A DNA stretch of 64,000 nt, taken from NCBI RefSeq assembly GCF_002005565.1, contig NZ_BDJC01000011.1, forward strand, positions 88,073 through 152,072. The letters are read 5' to 3'. The number at the start of each line of letters is the position of its first letter. Within the stretch, counting starts at the first letter, position 1. The stretch comes from Streptomyces sp. JHA26. GTDB taxonomy: Bacteria; Actinomycetota; Actinomycetes; Streptomycetales; Streptomycetaceae. The position numbers and the translations under genes were made by a program. Shown piece after piece: positions 1-9,864 of this stretch. The notes below the pieces were generated by a model, which saw only the letters and a list, made by a program, of their open reading frames with translations, did no database searches and was not told the DNA's origin.

Positions 1-1
1 G

Positions 2-982
2 CGCGAGCGCGGCACCGAGGCGGTCGCCATGGAGGTCTCCAGCCACGCCCTGGTGCTCGGCCGGGTCGACGCCTGCGTCTTCGACGTGGCGGTGTTCACC
101 AACCTGAGCCCGGAGCACATGGAGTTCCACTCCGACATGGAGGACTACTTCCGGGCCAAGGCGCAGCTGTTCACGCCGGAGCGCAGCAGGCTCGGGGTCG
201 TCAACACCGACGACGAGTACGGCCGCCGGCTCGCGAACGAGGCCACGGTCCCCGTCGTCACCTACTCCGCCGAGGGCCACCCCGACGCCGACTGGCGCGC
301 CGAGGACGTCCGGGTCGGACCGATGGACTCGACGTTCACCGCGGTCGGCCCCAAGGACGAGCGGATCACCGCCAGGTCGCCCCTGGCCGGTCCCTTCAAC
401 GTGGCCAACACCCTCGCCGCGATCGCCGCCCTGGCCGCCGCCGGCCTCGACCCGCAGACCGCGGCCGACGGCATCGCCGTCGTGCCGGGCGTGCCGGGCC
501 GGCTGGAGCGCGTGGACGAGGGGCAGCCCTACCTCGCGGTGGTCGACTACGCCCACAAGACCGACGCGGTCGAGTCCGTCCTGCGGGCCCTGCGCAAGGT
601 GACCGAGGGGAAGCTGCACGCCGTGCTCGGCTGCGGCGGCGACCGGGACACCACCAAGCGGGAGCCGATGGGCGCGGCCGTGGCCCGGTTCGCCGACACG
701 GCCGTACTGACCTCCGACAACCCCCGCTCCGAGGACCCCCTGGCCATCCTCGCCACCATGCTCCGGGGCGCGGCGTCCGTGCCCGCGCACGAGCGCGGCG
801 AGGTCCAGGTCTTCGAGGACCGGGCCGCCGCGATCGCCGCCGCCGTCGCCCGGGCCGAGCCCGGCGACACCGTGCTGGTGGCGGGCAAGGGCCACGAGCA
901 GGGCCAGGACATCGCCGGAGTGGTCCGTCCCTTCGACGACCGCCAGGTGCTTCGCGAAGCCATCCGGAAGACCCAGGGATGA
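2..982 (+). CDS. murE: UDP-MurNAc-tripeptide synthetase MurE, C-terminal part (5' end outside window)
   Basis: MurE adds the diamino acid (LL-diaminopimelate in streptomycetes) to UDP-MurNAc-L-Ala-D-Glu in the cytoplasm. The reading frame is open to the left edge, so the N-terminal and most of the central ATPase domain are missing. The visible 326 residues include the Mur ligase motif MEVSSHAL just after the edge, the NVANTLAAIAAL segment of the central domain, and a C-terminal ligase domain. That domain carries DNPRSEDP (about 716-739), the signature of diaminopimelate-adding rather than lysine-adding MurE, and the GKGHEQGQ loop near the end. It is followed closely by murF in the dcw cluster. 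The identification is secure; only the start is unknown. Confidence 0.97.
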   Translation, partial: RERGTEAVAMEVSSHALVLGRVDACVFDVAVFTNLSPEHMEFHSDMEDYFRAKAQLFTPERSRLGVVNTDDEYGRRLANEATVPVVTYSAEGHPDADWRAEDVRVGPMDSTFTAVGPKDERITARSPLAGPFNVANTLAAIAALAAAGLDPQTAADGIAVVPGVPGRLERVDEGQPYLAVVDYAHKTDAVESVLRALRKVTEGKLHAVLGCGGDRDTTKREPMGAAVARFADTAVLTSDNPRSEDPLAILATMLRGAASVPAHERGEVQVFEDRAAAIAAAVARAEPGDTVLVAGKGHEQGQDIAGVVRPFDDRQVLREAIRKTQG

Positions 983-1014
983 AGATCCTGAAGAACCAGG
1001 GGATGAACTTGTGA
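979..1014 (+). other. 11-codon mini-ORF bridging murE and murF
   Basis: An ATG overlaps the murE stop codon (ATGA at 979-982) and opens an 11-codon frame reading [11 protein letters not shown]. The frame ends in a TGA at 1012-1014, inside the murF GTG start (GTGA at 1011-1014). The murF Shine-Dalgarno AGGGG (998-1002) lies within it. This is seen directly. A role as a translational coupler is inference, and it may be a chance product of two closely spaced overlaps. Confidence 0.3.
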
Positions 1015-2426
1015 TCGCCCTCTCCCTCGCCGAGATCGCAGAAGTCGTCGGCGGGCAGATGCACGACATACCGGACCCGTCCGTCGAGGTCACCGGACCG
1101 GTGGTCCGGGACTCCCGGGAGGCGGGACCCGGCAGTCTCTTCGTCGCCTTCGTCGGCGAGCGCGTGGACGGCCACGACTTCGCGCCGGCGGTCGTGGAGG
1201 CGGGAGCGGTGGCCGTGCTCGGCTCCCGCCCCGTCGGCGTGCCCGCGATCGTCGTGGACGACGTCCAGACCGCCCTCGGCGCCCTCGCCCGGCACGTCGT
1301 ACGGCGCCTCGGCGCCACCCTCGTCGCCCTCACCGGATCCGCCGGCAAGACCAGCACCAAGGACCTCATCGCGCAGGTCCTGCAGCGCCAGGCGCCGACG
1401 GTGTTCACGCCCGGTTCGCACAACAACGAGATCGGGCTGCCGCTGACCGCCCTGACCGCCACCGAGGAGACGAAGTACCTCGTCCTGGAGATGGGCGCCC
1501 GCGGCATCGGCCACATCCGGTACCTCACCGGCCTCACCCCGCCGCGGATCGGCCTCGTCCTCAACGTCGGCAGCGCCCACATCGGCGAGTTCGGCGGCCG
1601 GGAGCAGATCGCCCAGGCCAAGGGCGAACTCGTCGAGGCGCTTCCGCCGGCCGACGAGGGCGGCGTCGCGGTCCTCAACGCGGACGACGCCCTCGTGCGC
1701 GCCATGTCCTCCCGGACGAAGGCGAAGGTGATCCTCTTCGGGGAGTCCGACGAAGCGGACGTTCGTGCCGAGAACGTGCGACTCACGGACAGCGGACAGC
1801 CTTCCTTCAGGCTTCACACACCCTCCGGTGCAAGTGATGTGACCATGCGCCTGTACGGTGAGCACCACGTGTCGAACGCGCTCGCCGCGGCCGCCGTCGC
1901 CCACGAGTTGGGCATGTCCGCAGACGAGATCGCCACCGCGCTCTCCGAGGCGGGCTCCCTCTCCCGCTGGCGGATGGAGGTCACCGAGCGCCCGGACGGC
2001 GTGACGCTCGTCAACGACGCCTACAACGCGAACCCCGAGTCCATGAAGGCCGCGCTGCGCGCGCTGGTGGCCATGGGCAAAGGGCGCCGTACGTGGGCGG
2101 TGCTCGGCAAGATGGCCGAGCTCGGGGACGAGGCGCTCGCCGAGCACGACGCGGTCGGACGGCTCGCCGTCCGGCTCAACGTCAGCAAGCTCGTCGCGGT
2201 CGGGGGCACAGAAGCCCGATGGCTGCAACTGGGCGCATACAACGAGGGTTCGTGGGGTGAGGAGTCGGTGCACGTGTCCGACGCACAGGCGGCGATCGAC
2301 CTGTTGCGCAGCGAGTTGCGCCCGGGGGACGTCGTGCTCGTGAAGGCGTCCCGTTCGGTGGGTCTGGAGAGCGTCGTCGCGGCGCTGCTCGAGGCCGGCG
2401 CCGAGGGCGAGGTCGCCGCCCGATGA
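1011..2426 (+). CDS. murF: UDP-MurNAc-tripeptide:D-Ala-D-Ala ligase MurF
   Basis: MurF attaches D-Ala-D-Ala to the UDP-MurNAc-tripeptide, the last cytoplasmic step of the soluble precursor pathway. The 471-residue protein has the expected three Mur ligase domains: an N-terminal UDP-binding domain, a central ATPase with the P-loop GSAGKTSTK near residue 109 and a following [10 protein letters not shown] segment, and a C-terminal domain with [10 protein letters not shown]. The GTG start at 1011 has AGGGG eight bases upstream. The 3' end overlaps mraY by four bases (ATGA), which implies translational coupling. Confidence 0.97.
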   Translation: MIALSLAEIAEVVGGQMHDIPDPSVEVTGPVVRDSREAGPGSLFVAFVGERVDGHDFAPAVVEAGAVAVLGSRPVGVPAIVVDDVQTALGALARHVVRRLGATLVALTGSAGKTSTKDLIAQVLQRQAPTVFTPGSHNNEIGLPLTALTATEETKYLVLEMGARGIGHIRYLTGLTPPRIGLVLNVGSAHIGEFGGREQIAQAKGELVEALPPADEGGVAVLNADDALVRAMSSRTKAKVILFGESDEADVRAENVRLTDSGQPSFRLHTPSGASDVTMRLYGEHHVSNALAAAAVAHELGMSADEIATALSEAGSLSRWRMEVTERPDGVTLVNDAYNANPESMKAALRALVAMGKGRRTWAVLGKMAELGDEALAEHDAVGRLAVRLNVSKLVAVGGTEARWLQLGAYNEGSWGEESVHVSDAQAAIDLLRSELRPGDVVLVKASRSVGLESVVAALLEAGAEGEVAAR

Positions 2427-3517
2427 TGAAGCAGATCCTGTTCGCGGGAGTCATCGGCCTGTTCCTGACCTTGGTCGGCACCCCGCTGCTGATCAAGCTG
2501 CTGGCCCGCAAGGGGTACGGCCAGTACATCCGCGACGACGGACCGCGCGAGCACGCCAGCAAGCGCGGTACGCCGACCATGGGTGGTATCGCCTTCATCC
2601 TGGCGACGGTCGTCGCCTACTTCCTGGCCAAGGTGATCACGGGCTACCTGGACGAGCAGGCCGACGCGGGGCCGACCTTCTCGGGTCTGCTGGTGCTGGG
2701 CCTCATGGTCGGCATGGGCCTGGTCGGCTTCCTCGACGACTACATCAAGATCGTCAAGCGGCGTTCGCTGGGCCTGCGGGCCAAGGCGAAGATGGCCGGC
2801 CAGCTCATCGTCGGCATCGCCTTCGCGGTCCTCGCGCTGCAGTTCGCGGACAACCGCGGCAACACCCCGGCCTCCACCAAGCTGTCGTTCATCACCGACT
2901 TCGGCTGGGCCATCGGACCGGTGCTGTTCGTGGTCTGGGCGCTGTTCATGATCCTCGCCATGTCGAACGGCGTGAACCTCACCGACGGCCTCGACGGCCT
3001 GGCCACCGGCGCCTCCGTCCTGGTCTTCGGCGCCTACACCTTCATCGGCGTCTGGCAGTTCCAGGAGTCCTGCGCCAACGCGCTGACCCTGACCAACCCG
3101 GGCGCCTGCTACGAGGTGCGCGACCCGCTCGACCTGGCGGTGGTCGCCTCCGCGCTGATGGGTTCCTGCCTCGGCTTCCTGTGGTGGAACACCTCGCCGG
3201 CCAAGATCTTCATGGGCGACACCGGTTCGCTCGCGCTCGGCGGTGTGCTCGCGGGTCTCGCGATCTGCTCGCGCACCGAACTGCTGATGGCCATCCTCGG
3301 CGGCCTGTTCGTCCTGATCACCATGTCGGTGGTCATCCAGGTCGGCTCCTTCCGCCTCACCGGCAAGCGCGTCTTCCGGATGGCGCCGCTTCAGCACCAC
3401 TTCGAACTCAAAGGCTGGTCCGAGGTCCTCGTCGTGGTCCGCTTCTGGATCATCCAGGGCATCTGCGTGATCGTCGGACTCGGCCTCTTCTACGCGGGAT
3501 GGGCAGCGGACAAGTGA
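2423..3517 (+). CDS. mraY: Phospho-MurNAc-pentapeptide transferase MraY (lipid I synthase)
   Basis: MraY moves phospho-MurNAc-pentapeptide onto undecaprenyl phosphate at the inner face of the membrane. The 364-residue protein has about ten hydrophobic segments. It carries the family's aspartate motifs FLDDYIK (start of the DDY loop) and [12 protein letters not shown], and the C-terminal [13 protein letters not shown] with the histidine cluster. The ATG at 2423 overlaps the murF stop and the 3' end overlaps the murD GTG, so it is embedded in a coupled run of murF-mraY-murD. Confidence 0.97.
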   Translation: MMKQILFAGVIGLFLTLVGTPLLIKLLARKGYGQYIRDDGPREHASKRGTPTMGGIAFILATVVAYFLAKVITGYLDEQADAGPTFSGLLVLGLMVGMGLVGFLDDYIKIVKRRSLGLRAKAKMAGQLIVGIAFAVLALQFADNRGNTPASTKLSFITDFGWAIGPVLFVVWALFMILAMSNGVNLTDGLDGLATGASVLVFGAYTFIGVWQFQESCANALTLTNPGACYEVRDPLDLAVVASALMGSCLGFLWWNTSPAKIFMGDTGSLALGGVLAGLAICSRTELLMAILGGLFVLITMSVVIQVGSFRLTGKRVFRMAPLQHHFELKGWSEVLVVVRFWIIQGICVIVGLGLFYAGWAADK

Positions 3518-4932
3518 CCTCCTCGGTGCCTTCGGAATTCACGGGCAAGCACGTCACCGTCGCCGGACTGGGCGTCTCCGGCGTCCCGGCGGCCAAGGTC
3601 CTGCACGGCCTCGGCGCGCACGTCACCGTCGTCAACGACGGCGACGACGAGCGCGCGCGGGCGCAGGCGGCCGAACTCGAGGCGCTCGGCGTCACCGTGC
3701 GCCTCGGCGACGGGGACACCCTCCCCGAAGGCACCGAGCTGATCGTCACCGCGCCCGGCTGGAAACCCACCAAGCCGCTGTTCGCGGCGGCGGACCGGGC
3801 GGGCGTACCGGTCTGGGGCGACGTCGAGCTGGCCTGGCGCCTGCGCGGCCCCGACGCCGCGCCCTGGCTGGCCGTCACCGGCACCAACGGCAAGACGACC
3901 ACCGTCCAGATGCTGGCGTCCATCCTGACGGCGGCCGGCCTGCGCACGGCCGCCGTCGGCAACATCGGCGTCTCGCTGCTGGACGCGGTCACCGGCGAGG
4001 AGGAGTACGACGTCCTCGCCGTGGAGCTGTCCAGCTACCAGCTCCACTGGGCGCCCTCCCTGCGCGCCCACTCCGCCGCGGTGCTCAACCTCGCCCCCGA
4101 CCACCTCGACTGGCACGGTTCCATGGAGGCGTACGCCGCCGACAAGGGCCGCGTCTACGAGGGCAATCGCGTCGCCTGCGTCTACAACGTCGCCGACAAG
4201 GCGACCGAGGACCTCGTCCGTGAGGCCGACGTCGAAGAGGGCTGCCGGGCCGTCGGGTTCACCCTGGGCACCCCCGGCCCCTCCCAACTCGGGGTCGTGG
4301 AAGGCATCCTGGTCGACCGCGCCTTCGTGGAGAACCGGCAGAAGAACGCCCAGGAGCTCGCCGAGGTCGCGGACGTCGACCCGCCGGCCCCGCACAACAT
4401 CGCCAACGCCCTCGCCGCGGCGGCCCTCGCCCGCGCCTTCGGCGTCCCCGCGGCCGCCGTCCGCGACGGACTGCGGGCCTTCACGCCCGACGCCCACCGC
4501 ATCGCGCACGTCGCCGACGTCGACGGGGTCGCCTACGTCGACGACTCCAAGGCCACCAACACCCATGCCGCGCAGGCCTCGTTGGCGGCGTACGAGTCGA
4601 TCGTGTGGATCGCGGGCGGACTGGCGAAGGGCGCCACCTTCGACGAGCTGGTCGCCGGGGCGGCGAAGCGGCTGCGGGGCGTCGTCCTCATCGGCGCCGA
4701 CCGCGCGCTGATCCGCGAAGCCCTGGCGCGACACGCCCCGGAAGTACCCGTGGTCGACCTCGACCGGACCGACACTGGGGCGATGCCCCAGGCCGTCCAG
4801 GAGGCGCGGCGGCTCGCGCGGCCCGGCGACACGGTCCTGCTCGCCCCGGCCTGTGCCTCCATGGACATGTTCACCAACTACAACAAGCGTGGTGACGCGT
4901 TCGCGGCGGCCGTTCGCGAACTCGGCGCCTGA
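3514..4932 (+). CDS. murD: UDP-MurNAc-L-alanine:D-glutamate ligase MurD
   Basis: MurD adds D-glutamate to UDP-MurNAc-L-Ala. The 472-residue protein has an N-terminal Rossmann-like segment ([17 protein letters not shown]), the ATP-binding P-loop [10 protein letters not shown], the LSSYQL motif, [11 protein letters not shown] and a C-terminal [11 protein letters not shown]. The frame is open further upstream inside mraY, but the GTG at 3514 is chosen because it overlaps the mraY stop by four bases and gives the normal MurD length and N-terminus. A 75-base gap separates it from ftsW. Confidence 0.96.
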   Translation: MTSSVPSEFTGKHVTVAGLGVSGVPAAKVLHGLGAHVTVVNDGDDERARAQAAELEALGVTVRLGDGDTLPEGTELIVTAPGWKPTKPLFAAADRAGVPVWGDVELAWRLRGPDAAPWLAVTGTNGKTTTVQMLASILTAAGLRTAAVGNIGVSLLDAVTGEEEYDVLAVELSSYQLHWAPSLRAHSAAVLNLAPDHLDWHGSMEAYAADKGRVYEGNRVACVYNVADKATEDLVREADVEEGCRAVGFTLGTPGPSQLGVVEGILVDRAFVENRQKNAQELAEVADVDPPAPHNIANALAAAALARAFGVPAAAVRDGLRAFTPDAHRIAHVADVDGVAYVDDSKATNTHAAQASLAAYESIVWIAGGLAKGATFDELVAGAAKRLRGVVLIGADRALIREALARHAPEVPVVDLDRTDTGAMPQAVQEARRLARPGDTVLLAPACASMDMFTNYNKRGDAFAAAVRELGA

Positions 4933-5007
4933 CCCGGCCGCTCCCGCGCCGGGTGAACTCGGGAGGACGCGTGGCACGGTCCAGGCCGATCGACAGCGGA
5001 GGCCGCG

Positions 5008-6378
5008 ATGCCCGGTAGCCGTACCGGAGGTCCGCCCGCGCAGCGGACCGTCAAGCGGCCGGCCGCGCCGGGGCCGTCGCACGAGAACCCGGTCCTCGGT
5101 CTCTACCTCCGTCTCCGCCGCGCCTGGGACCGGCCGCTGACCGCGTACTACCTGATCTTCGGCGGCAGTCTGCTGATCACCGTGCTCGGCCTGGTGATGG
5201 TCTACTCGGCCTCCCAGATCACCGCGCTCCAGCTCTCCCTGCCCGGCTCGTACTTCTTCCGCAAGCAGTTCCTGGCCGCGCTGATCGGCTCCGGGCTGCT
5301 GGTGGCCGCCATGCGGATGCCGGTGAAACTGCACCGGGCGCTGGCCTACCCCATCCTCGCCGGAGCCGTCTTCCTGATGATCCTCGTGCAGGTGCCGGGG
5401 ATAGGGATGTCGGTCAACGGCAACCAGAACTGGATCTCCCTGGGCGGCTCCTTCCAGATCCAGCCCAGCGAGTTCGGCAAGCTCGCCCTGGTGCTGTGGG
5501 GCGCCGACCTGCTCGCACGCAAGCAGGACAAGAAGCTGCTGGCCCAGTGGAAGCACATGCTCGTCCCCCTGGTGCCGGCCGCGTTCATGCTGCTCGGGCT
5601 GATCATGATCGGCGGCGACATGGGGACGGCGATCATCCTCACGGCGATCCTCTTCGGTCTGCTGTGGCTCGCGGGCGCGCCCACCCGGCTGTTCGCCGGG
5701 GTGCTCTCGGTCGCCGTGCTGCTCGGTGTGATCCTCATCAAGACCAGCCCCAACCGCATGGCCCGGCTGAACTGCATCGGCGCCACCGACCCCGGCCCGG
5801 GCGACGCCTGCTGGCAGGCGGTGCACGGCATCTACGCCCTCGCCTCGGGCGGGCTGTTCGGATCCGGGATCGGTGCCAGTGTGGAGAAATGGGGCGAACT
5901 ACCCGAAGCACACACCGACTTCATCTTCGCCGTCACCGGTGAGGAACTGGGCCTGGCGGGGACGCTGTCGGTGCTCGCCCTGTTCGCGGCTCTAGGCTAT
6001 GCGGGTATCCGCGTGGCCGGACGCACGGAGGACCCCTTCGTCAGGTATGCCGCGGGAGGCGTGACCACCTGGATCACGGCCCAGGCCGTGATCAACATCG
6101 GTGCGGTCCTCGGGCTGCTGCCGATCGCCGGTGTGCCCCTCCCGCTGTTCTCCTACGGGGGATCCGCCCTGCTGCCGACCATGTTCGCCATCGGCCTGCT
6201 CATCGCCTTCGCCCGCGACGAGCCCGGTGCGCGGGCGGCGCTTGCGCTGCGGCAACCTCGCTTTGGTAGAAAGCGGGGAACGGGGGGAACCGGGGGCTCC
6301 GGAGCCAAACGGACCTCCCGGAGTCGGAACACGATGCGACGGCGCGCCTCGGCGGCGCGCTCGTCCGGAGAGCGGTGA
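5008..6378 (+). CDS. ftsW: SEDS peptidoglycan polymerase/division protein FtsW
   Basis: FtsW is the septal SEDS-family glycan polymerase that works with the class B PBP FtsI. The 456-residue protein has a roughly 45-residue cytoplasmic N-terminus, about ten membrane segments and a large extracellular loop around residues 235-300. Family motifs seen include NGNQNWISLGG, QPSEFGKLAL, the EKWGELPEAHTDFIFAVTGEELG block and PLPLFSYGGSA. A very basic C-terminal tail (residues about 415-456, many Arg/Lys) extends past the last membrane helix. The ATG at 5008 follows GGAGG by six bases. murG starts six bases after it. Confidence 0.95.
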   Translation: MPGSRTGGPPAQRTVKRPAAPGPSHENPVLGLYLRLRRAWDRPLTAYYLIFGGSLLITVLGLVMVYSASQITALQLSLPGSYFFRKQFLAALIGSGLLVAAMRMPVKLHRALAYPILAGAVFLMILVQVPGIGMSVNGNQNWISLGGSFQIQPSEFGKLALVLWGADLLARKQDKKLLAQWKHMLVPLVPAAFMLLGLIMIGGDMGTAIILTAILFGLLWLAGAPTRLFAGVLSVAVLLGVILIKTSPNRMARLNCIGATDPGPGDACWQAVHGIYALASGGLFGSGIGASVEKWGELPEAHTDFIFAVTGEELGLAGTLSVLALFAALGYAGIRVAGRTEDPFVRYAAGGVTTWITAQAVINIGAVLGLLPIAGVPLPLFSYGGSALLPTMFAIGLLIAFARDEPGARAALALRQPRFGRKRGTGGTGGSGAKRTSRSRNTMRRRASAARSSGER

Positions 6379-6384
6379 ATTTCG

Positions 6385-7479
6385 GTGCATGTCGTACTCG
6401 CCGGCGGAGGAACCGCGGGCCACATCGAGCCCGCGCTCGCCCTCGCGGACGCCCTGCGCAGGCAGGATCCGACCGTGGGCATCACGGCCCTGGGCACGGA
6501 GCGTGGTCTGGAGACCCGGCTGGTGCCCGAGCGCGGTTACGAGCTGGCGCTGATCCCTGCCGTCCCGCTGCCGCGCAAGCCCACCCCCGAGCTGATCACC
6601 GTCCCGGGCCGGCTGCGCGGCACCATCAAGGCGACCGAGCAGATCCTGGAGCGCACCAAGGCGGACTGCGTGGTGGGCTTCGGCGGCTACGTCGCGCTGC
6701 CCGGCTACCTCGCGGCCAAGCGGCTCGGCGTGCCGATCGTCATCCACGAGGCCAACGCCCGCCCCGGCCTGGCCAACAAGATCGGCTCGCGGTACGCCGC
6801 CCAGGTCGCCGTCTCCACGCCCGACAGCAAGCTGCGCAACGCCCGTTACATCGGTATCCCGTTGCGCCGTTCCATCGCCACCCTCGACCGCGCCGCCGTG
6901 CGCCCCGAGGCCCGCGCGGCGTTCGGACTCGACCCCAACCTGCCGACGCTGCTGGTCACCGGCGGCTCGCAGGGCGCCCGGCGGCTCAACGAGGTGGTCC
7001 AGCAGGTCGCGCCGCGGCTCCAGCAGGCCGGTATCCAGATCCTGCACGCGGTCGGTCCGAAGAACGAACTGCCGCAGGTGCACCAGATGCCGGGGATGCC
7101 CCCGTACATCCCGGTAAGTTATCTGGACCGGATGGACCTCGCGTACGCCGCGGCCGACATGATGCTCTGCCGCGCGGGCGCGATGACCGTCGCCGAACTC
7201 TCCGCCGTCGGACTCCCGGCCGCCTACGTCCCGCTGCCCATCGGCAACGGCGAGCAGCGGCTCAACGCCCAGCCGGTGGTGAAGGCCGGCGGCGGGCTGC
7301 TGGTCGACGACGCGGAGCTGACGCCGGAGTGGGTGCAGCAGAACGTGCTGCCCGTGCTCGCCGATCCGCACCGGCTGTACGAGATGTCCCGTGCCGCCGC
7401 CGAGTTCGGCCGCCGGGACGCCGACGACCTCCTCGTCGGCATGGTGTACGAGGCGATCGCCGGCCGCGCACACCGCTAG
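6385..7479 (+). CDS. murG: UDP-GlcNAc:lipid I N-acetylglucosaminyltransferase MurG
   Basis: MurG makes lipid II by adding GlcNAc to lipid I on the cytoplasmic membrane face. The 364-residue GT-B protein begins with the glycine-rich loop [12 protein letters not shown]. It has the second loop [13 protein letters not shown] and the C-terminal UDP-GlcNAc site [13 protein letters not shown] followed by [13 protein letters not shown]. The GTG at 6385 starts six bases after ftsW. A weak upstream SD and this tight spacing suggest coupled translation with ftsW. Confidence 0.96.
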   Translation: MHVVLAGGGTAGHIEPALALADALRRQDPTVGITALGTERGLETRLVPERGYELALIPAVPLPRKPTPELITVPGRLRGTIKATEQILERTKADCVVGFGGYVALPGYLAAKRLGVPIVIHEANARPGLANKIGSRYAAQVAVSTPDSKLRNARYIGIPLRRSIATLDRAAVRPEARAAFGLDPNLPTLLVTGGSQGARRLNEVVQQVAPRLQQAGIQILHAVGPKNELPQVHQMPGMPPYIPVSYLDRMDLAYAAADMMLCRAGAMTVAELSAVGLPAAYVPLPIGNGEQRLNAQPVVKAGGGLLVDDAELTPEWVQQNVLPVLADPHRLYEMSRAAAEFGRRDADDLLVGMVYEAIAGRAHR

Positions 7480-7579
7480 GGAACGCAGCGGCGAGTGAGC
7501 CGAAGGGGCGGGCGCGGTCGGGCCGTCGGCACCGACCGGGGCGCCCCGGAGGCGAACCGAGCCAGGAAAGGGAGTGCGC

Positions 7580-8374
7580 GTGGCCGGACCGACCACCGCC
7601 GAACGCGGTGAACGCCGGCAGGAGTCGTCCGGCCCGCCCGGTGCGGGGCGGTTCGGACCGTCCCGCCTTCGTGCGATCATCATCCTGGCCGCCGTCCTCG
7701 TGCTCGCCGCGGGCGTGACGCTCTGGGTGCTGTACGGATCGAACTGGCTCCGCGTGGAACGGGTGTCGGTCTCCGGGACCCGCGTCCTGACGCCGGCCCA
7801 GGTCCGCGAGGCCGCCGACGTACCCGTCGGGGACGCGCTGGTCTCCGTCGACACCGAGGCGATCGCGGCGCGGCTGAGCCGGAAACTGCCCCGTGTGGAC
7901 GAGGTCGACGTGGTCCGTTCCTGGCCGCACGGAATCGCGTTGAAAGTGACCGAGCGCACTCCGGTCCTGGTGGTGCGCGAAGGCCGGAACTTCGTCGAAG
8001 TGGACGACGAAGGCGTCCGGTTCGCCACGGTTTCCCGGGCCCCGAAAGGCGTGCCCGCGTTGAAATGGGAACTCGCCCGCTCGGGTCCGGCCGCGGCGAG
8101 CCTGCGCCGTTTCGGCGAGGACCGTCTGGTGCGCGAGGCGGTGCGCGTCGCCGGGAGCGTCCCGGACGCGGTGGCGCGGCGGACCCACCAGGTCACGGTC
8201 CGTTCCTACGACGACATCTCGCTGCAGCTGGACGACGGCCGCACCGTGGCCTGGGGGAGCGGCGAACAGGGCGAGCGGAAGGCCCGGGCGCTCACCGCGC
8301 TGATGAAAGCGACGCCCGACGCACGGCACTTCGACGTGAGTGTCCCCACCGCCCCGGCGTCATCGGGGAGTTGA
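7580..8374 (+). CDS. ftsQ: Divisome protein FtsQ (POTRA domain)
   Basis: FtsQ is the bitopic divisome scaffold that works with FtsL and FtsB/DivIC. It has a cytoplasmic N-terminus of about 33 residues, one membrane helix (IIILAAVLVLAAGVTLWVL), a POTRA domain starting at LRVERVSVSGTRVLTPAQV, and an FtsQ/DivIB domain. I chose the GTG at 7580 over the in-frame GTG at 7574 because AGGAAAGGGA (7563-7572) sits at a normal distance only from the later codon; the protein is then 264 residues. About 100 bases separate it from murG, enough for a promoter, but I see no clear one. Confidence 0.93.
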   Translation: MAGPTTAERGERRQESSGPPGAGRFGPSRLRAIIILAAVLVLAAGVTLWVLYGSNWLRVERVSVSGTRVLTPAQVREAADVPVGDALVSVDTEAIAARLSRKLPRVDEVDVVRSWPHGIALKVTERTPVLVVREGRNFVEVDDEGVRFATVSRAPKGVPALKWELARSGPAAASLRRFGEDRLVREAVRVAGSVPDAVARRTHQVTVRSYDDISLQLDDGRTVAWGSGEQGERKARALTALMKATPDARHFDVSVPTAPASSGS

Positions 8375-8464
8375 CGGGTATACGTGCAGGCCAGCACCCT
8401 GGTTGGGCAGCGCTACGGCTGATCACATAGGGTGAAAAGAAAAACGGGAGGTTCGGCGTGTTCG

Positions 8465-8494
8465 TTGAACGCGCGCCACGTGTCGACTTAGTGT
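8465..8494 (+). promoter_or_regulatory. Candidate ftsZ promoter (sigma-HrdB-like)
   Basis: TTGAAC (8465-8470), an 18-base spacer and TAGTGT (8489-8494) fit the vegetative Streptomyces promoter consensus. They lie in the 287-base gap before ftsZ. A second, weaker pair is TTGGGC (8403-8408) and TAGGGT (8428-8433) with a 19-base spacer. Streptomyces ftsZ is known to have several promoters, one of them sporulation-controlled. Which of these elements corresponds to that promoter is inference. Confidence 0.55.
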
Positions 8495-8524
8495 CCTGTT
8501 CAGAAGACTCCAAGGAACAGACAC
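8480..8524. promoter_or_regulatory. Cluster of three GACAC (WhiA-type) motifs upstream of ftsZ
   Basis: GTGTC at 8480-8484 (minus-strand GACAC), GTGTC at 8491-8495 and GACAC at 8520-8524 lie within 45 bases. The first is in the spacer and the second overlaps the -10 of the candidate promoter. GACAC is the core WhiA recognition sequence, and WhiA with WhiB is known to activate ftsZ in sporulating Streptomyces. Occupancy here is inferred from the sequence only. Confidence 0.45.
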
Positions 8525-8530
8525 ACTGGT

Positions 8531-8555
8531 AACCCTAAACTTCAGCGTTAGGGTT
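8531..8555 (+). promoter_or_regulatory. Perfect hairpin in the ftsZ 5' leader
   Basis: AACCCTAA (8531-8538) and TTAGGGTT (8548-8555) are exact inverted copies around a nine-base loop. The element lies about 35 bases downstream of the candidate promoter -10 and about 105 bases before the ftsZ start. It has no T-run after it. It is AT-rich for this genome, so it is unlikely to be chance. It may be a regulator binding site or an RNA leader structure. Confidence 0.5.
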
Positions 8556-8661
8556 CGGGTCGGCGCTACGGACCGTCCCATTCGGCATCAGTCGTCGGGT
8601 CGCGGGGCATCAGTGCTCCGGTGATCCGACGACACGTAACTCGAGGCGAGAGGCCTTCGAC

Positions 8662-9864
8662 GTGGCAGCACCGCAGAACTACCTCGCAGTCATCAAAGTC
8701 ATCGGTGTCGGCGGCGGTGGTGTCAATGCCATCAACCGGATGATCGAGGTCGGTCTCAAGGGCGTCGAGTTCATCGCCATCAACACCGACGCGCAGGCGC
8801 TGTTGATGAGCGACGCCGACGTCAAGCTGGACGTCGGCCGCGAACTCACCCGCGGACTCGGCGCCGGAGCCAACCCGGCCGTCGGCCGCAAGGCCGCCGA
8901 GGACCACCGCGAGGAGATCGAGGAGGTCCTCAAGGGGGCCGACATGGTCTTCGTGACGGCCGGTGAAGGCGGCGGCACCGGCACCGGCGGCGCGCCCGTC
9001 GTGGCCAACATCGCGCGCTCCTTGGGCGCCCTCACCATCGGTGTGGTCACGCGCCCGTTCACCTTCGAGGGCCGGCGCCGCGCCAACCAGGCCGAGGACG
9101 GCATCGCGGAGCTGCGCGAAGAGGTCGACACCCTCATCGTCATCCCCAACGACCGGCTGCTGTCCATCTCGGACCGTCAGGTCAGCGTGCTCGACGCCTT
9201 CAAGTCCGCCGACCAGGTGCTGCTGTCCGGTGTGCAGGGCATCACCGACCTCATCACCACGCCCGGCCTGATCAACCTCGACTTCGCCGACGTCAAGTCG
9301 GTCATGTCCGAGGCCGGTTCGGCCCTCATGGGCATCGGCTCGGCCCGCGGCGACGACCGCGCGGTGGCCGCGGCCGAGATGGCGATCTCCTCGCCGCTGC
9401 TCGAGGCGTCCATCGACGGCGCCCGCGGCGTCCTGCTCTCCATCTCCGGCGGCTCCGACCTCGGCCTGTTCGAGATCAACGAAGCGGCCCAGCTGGTCAG
9501 CGAGGCCGCCCACCCCGAGGCCAACATCATCTTCGGCGCGGTCATCGACGACGCCCTCGGCGACGAGGTGCGGGTCACCGTGATCGCGGCCGGCTTCGAC
9601 GGGGGCCAGCCGCCGGCCAAGCGGGACAACGTCCTCGGCTCGGCCTCGGCCAAGCGCGAGGAGCCCGCTCCGGTCCGGCAGCCCGAGAGCCGCCCGTCCT
9701 TCGGTTCGCTCGGCAGCGTCAAGCCGAAGGAGGAGCCGGAGCCGACCCCGGCGCCGGAGCCGGTCAGCGACCTGCCGCCGGTCGCTCCGCCGCCGGTCCC
9801 GCCGTCGCGGACCTACTCGGACAGCGCGGCCGAGGAGCTGGACGTGCCGGACTTCCTGAAGTGA
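8662..9864 (+). CDS. ftsZ: Cell division tubulin homologue FtsZ
   Basis: FtsZ is the GTPase that forms Z-rings, including the ladders of rings in sporulating aerial hyphae. The 400-residue protein has the GTP-binding core with GGGTGTG at residues 103-109 and the T7 loop segment [12 protein letters not shown] Pro/Glu-rich linker covers about residues 320-385, and the protein ends in DVPDFLK, the conserved C-terminal peptide that binds partners such as SepF. The GTG start follows GAGGCGAGAGG. A 4-base overlap (GTGA) couples it to the next gene. Confidence 0.99.
   Translation: MAAPQNYLAVIKVIGVGGGGVNAINRMIEVGLKGVEFIAINTDAQALLMSDADVKLDVGRELTRGLGAGANPAVGRKAAEDHREEIEEVLKGADMVFVTAGEGGGTGTGGAPVVANIARSLGALTIGVVTRPFTFEGRRRANQAEDGIAELREEVDTLIVIPNDRLLSISDRQVSVLDAFKSADQVLLSGVQGITDLITTPGLINLDFADVKSVMSEAGSALMGIGSARGDDRAVAAAEMAISSPLLEASIDGARGVLLSISGGSDLGLFEINEAAQLVSEAAHPEANIIFGAVIDDALGDEVRVTVIAAGFDGGQPPAKRDNVLGSASAKREEPAPVRQPESRPSFGSLGSVKPKEEPEPTPAPEPVSDLPPVAPPPVPPSRTYSDSAAEELDVPDFLK

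Noticed and set aside
8531..8555. CCCTAA/TTAGGG resembling telomeric repeats
   Set aside because: There is only one inverted pair. Streptomyces telomeres are built differently and this site is in the chromosome core.
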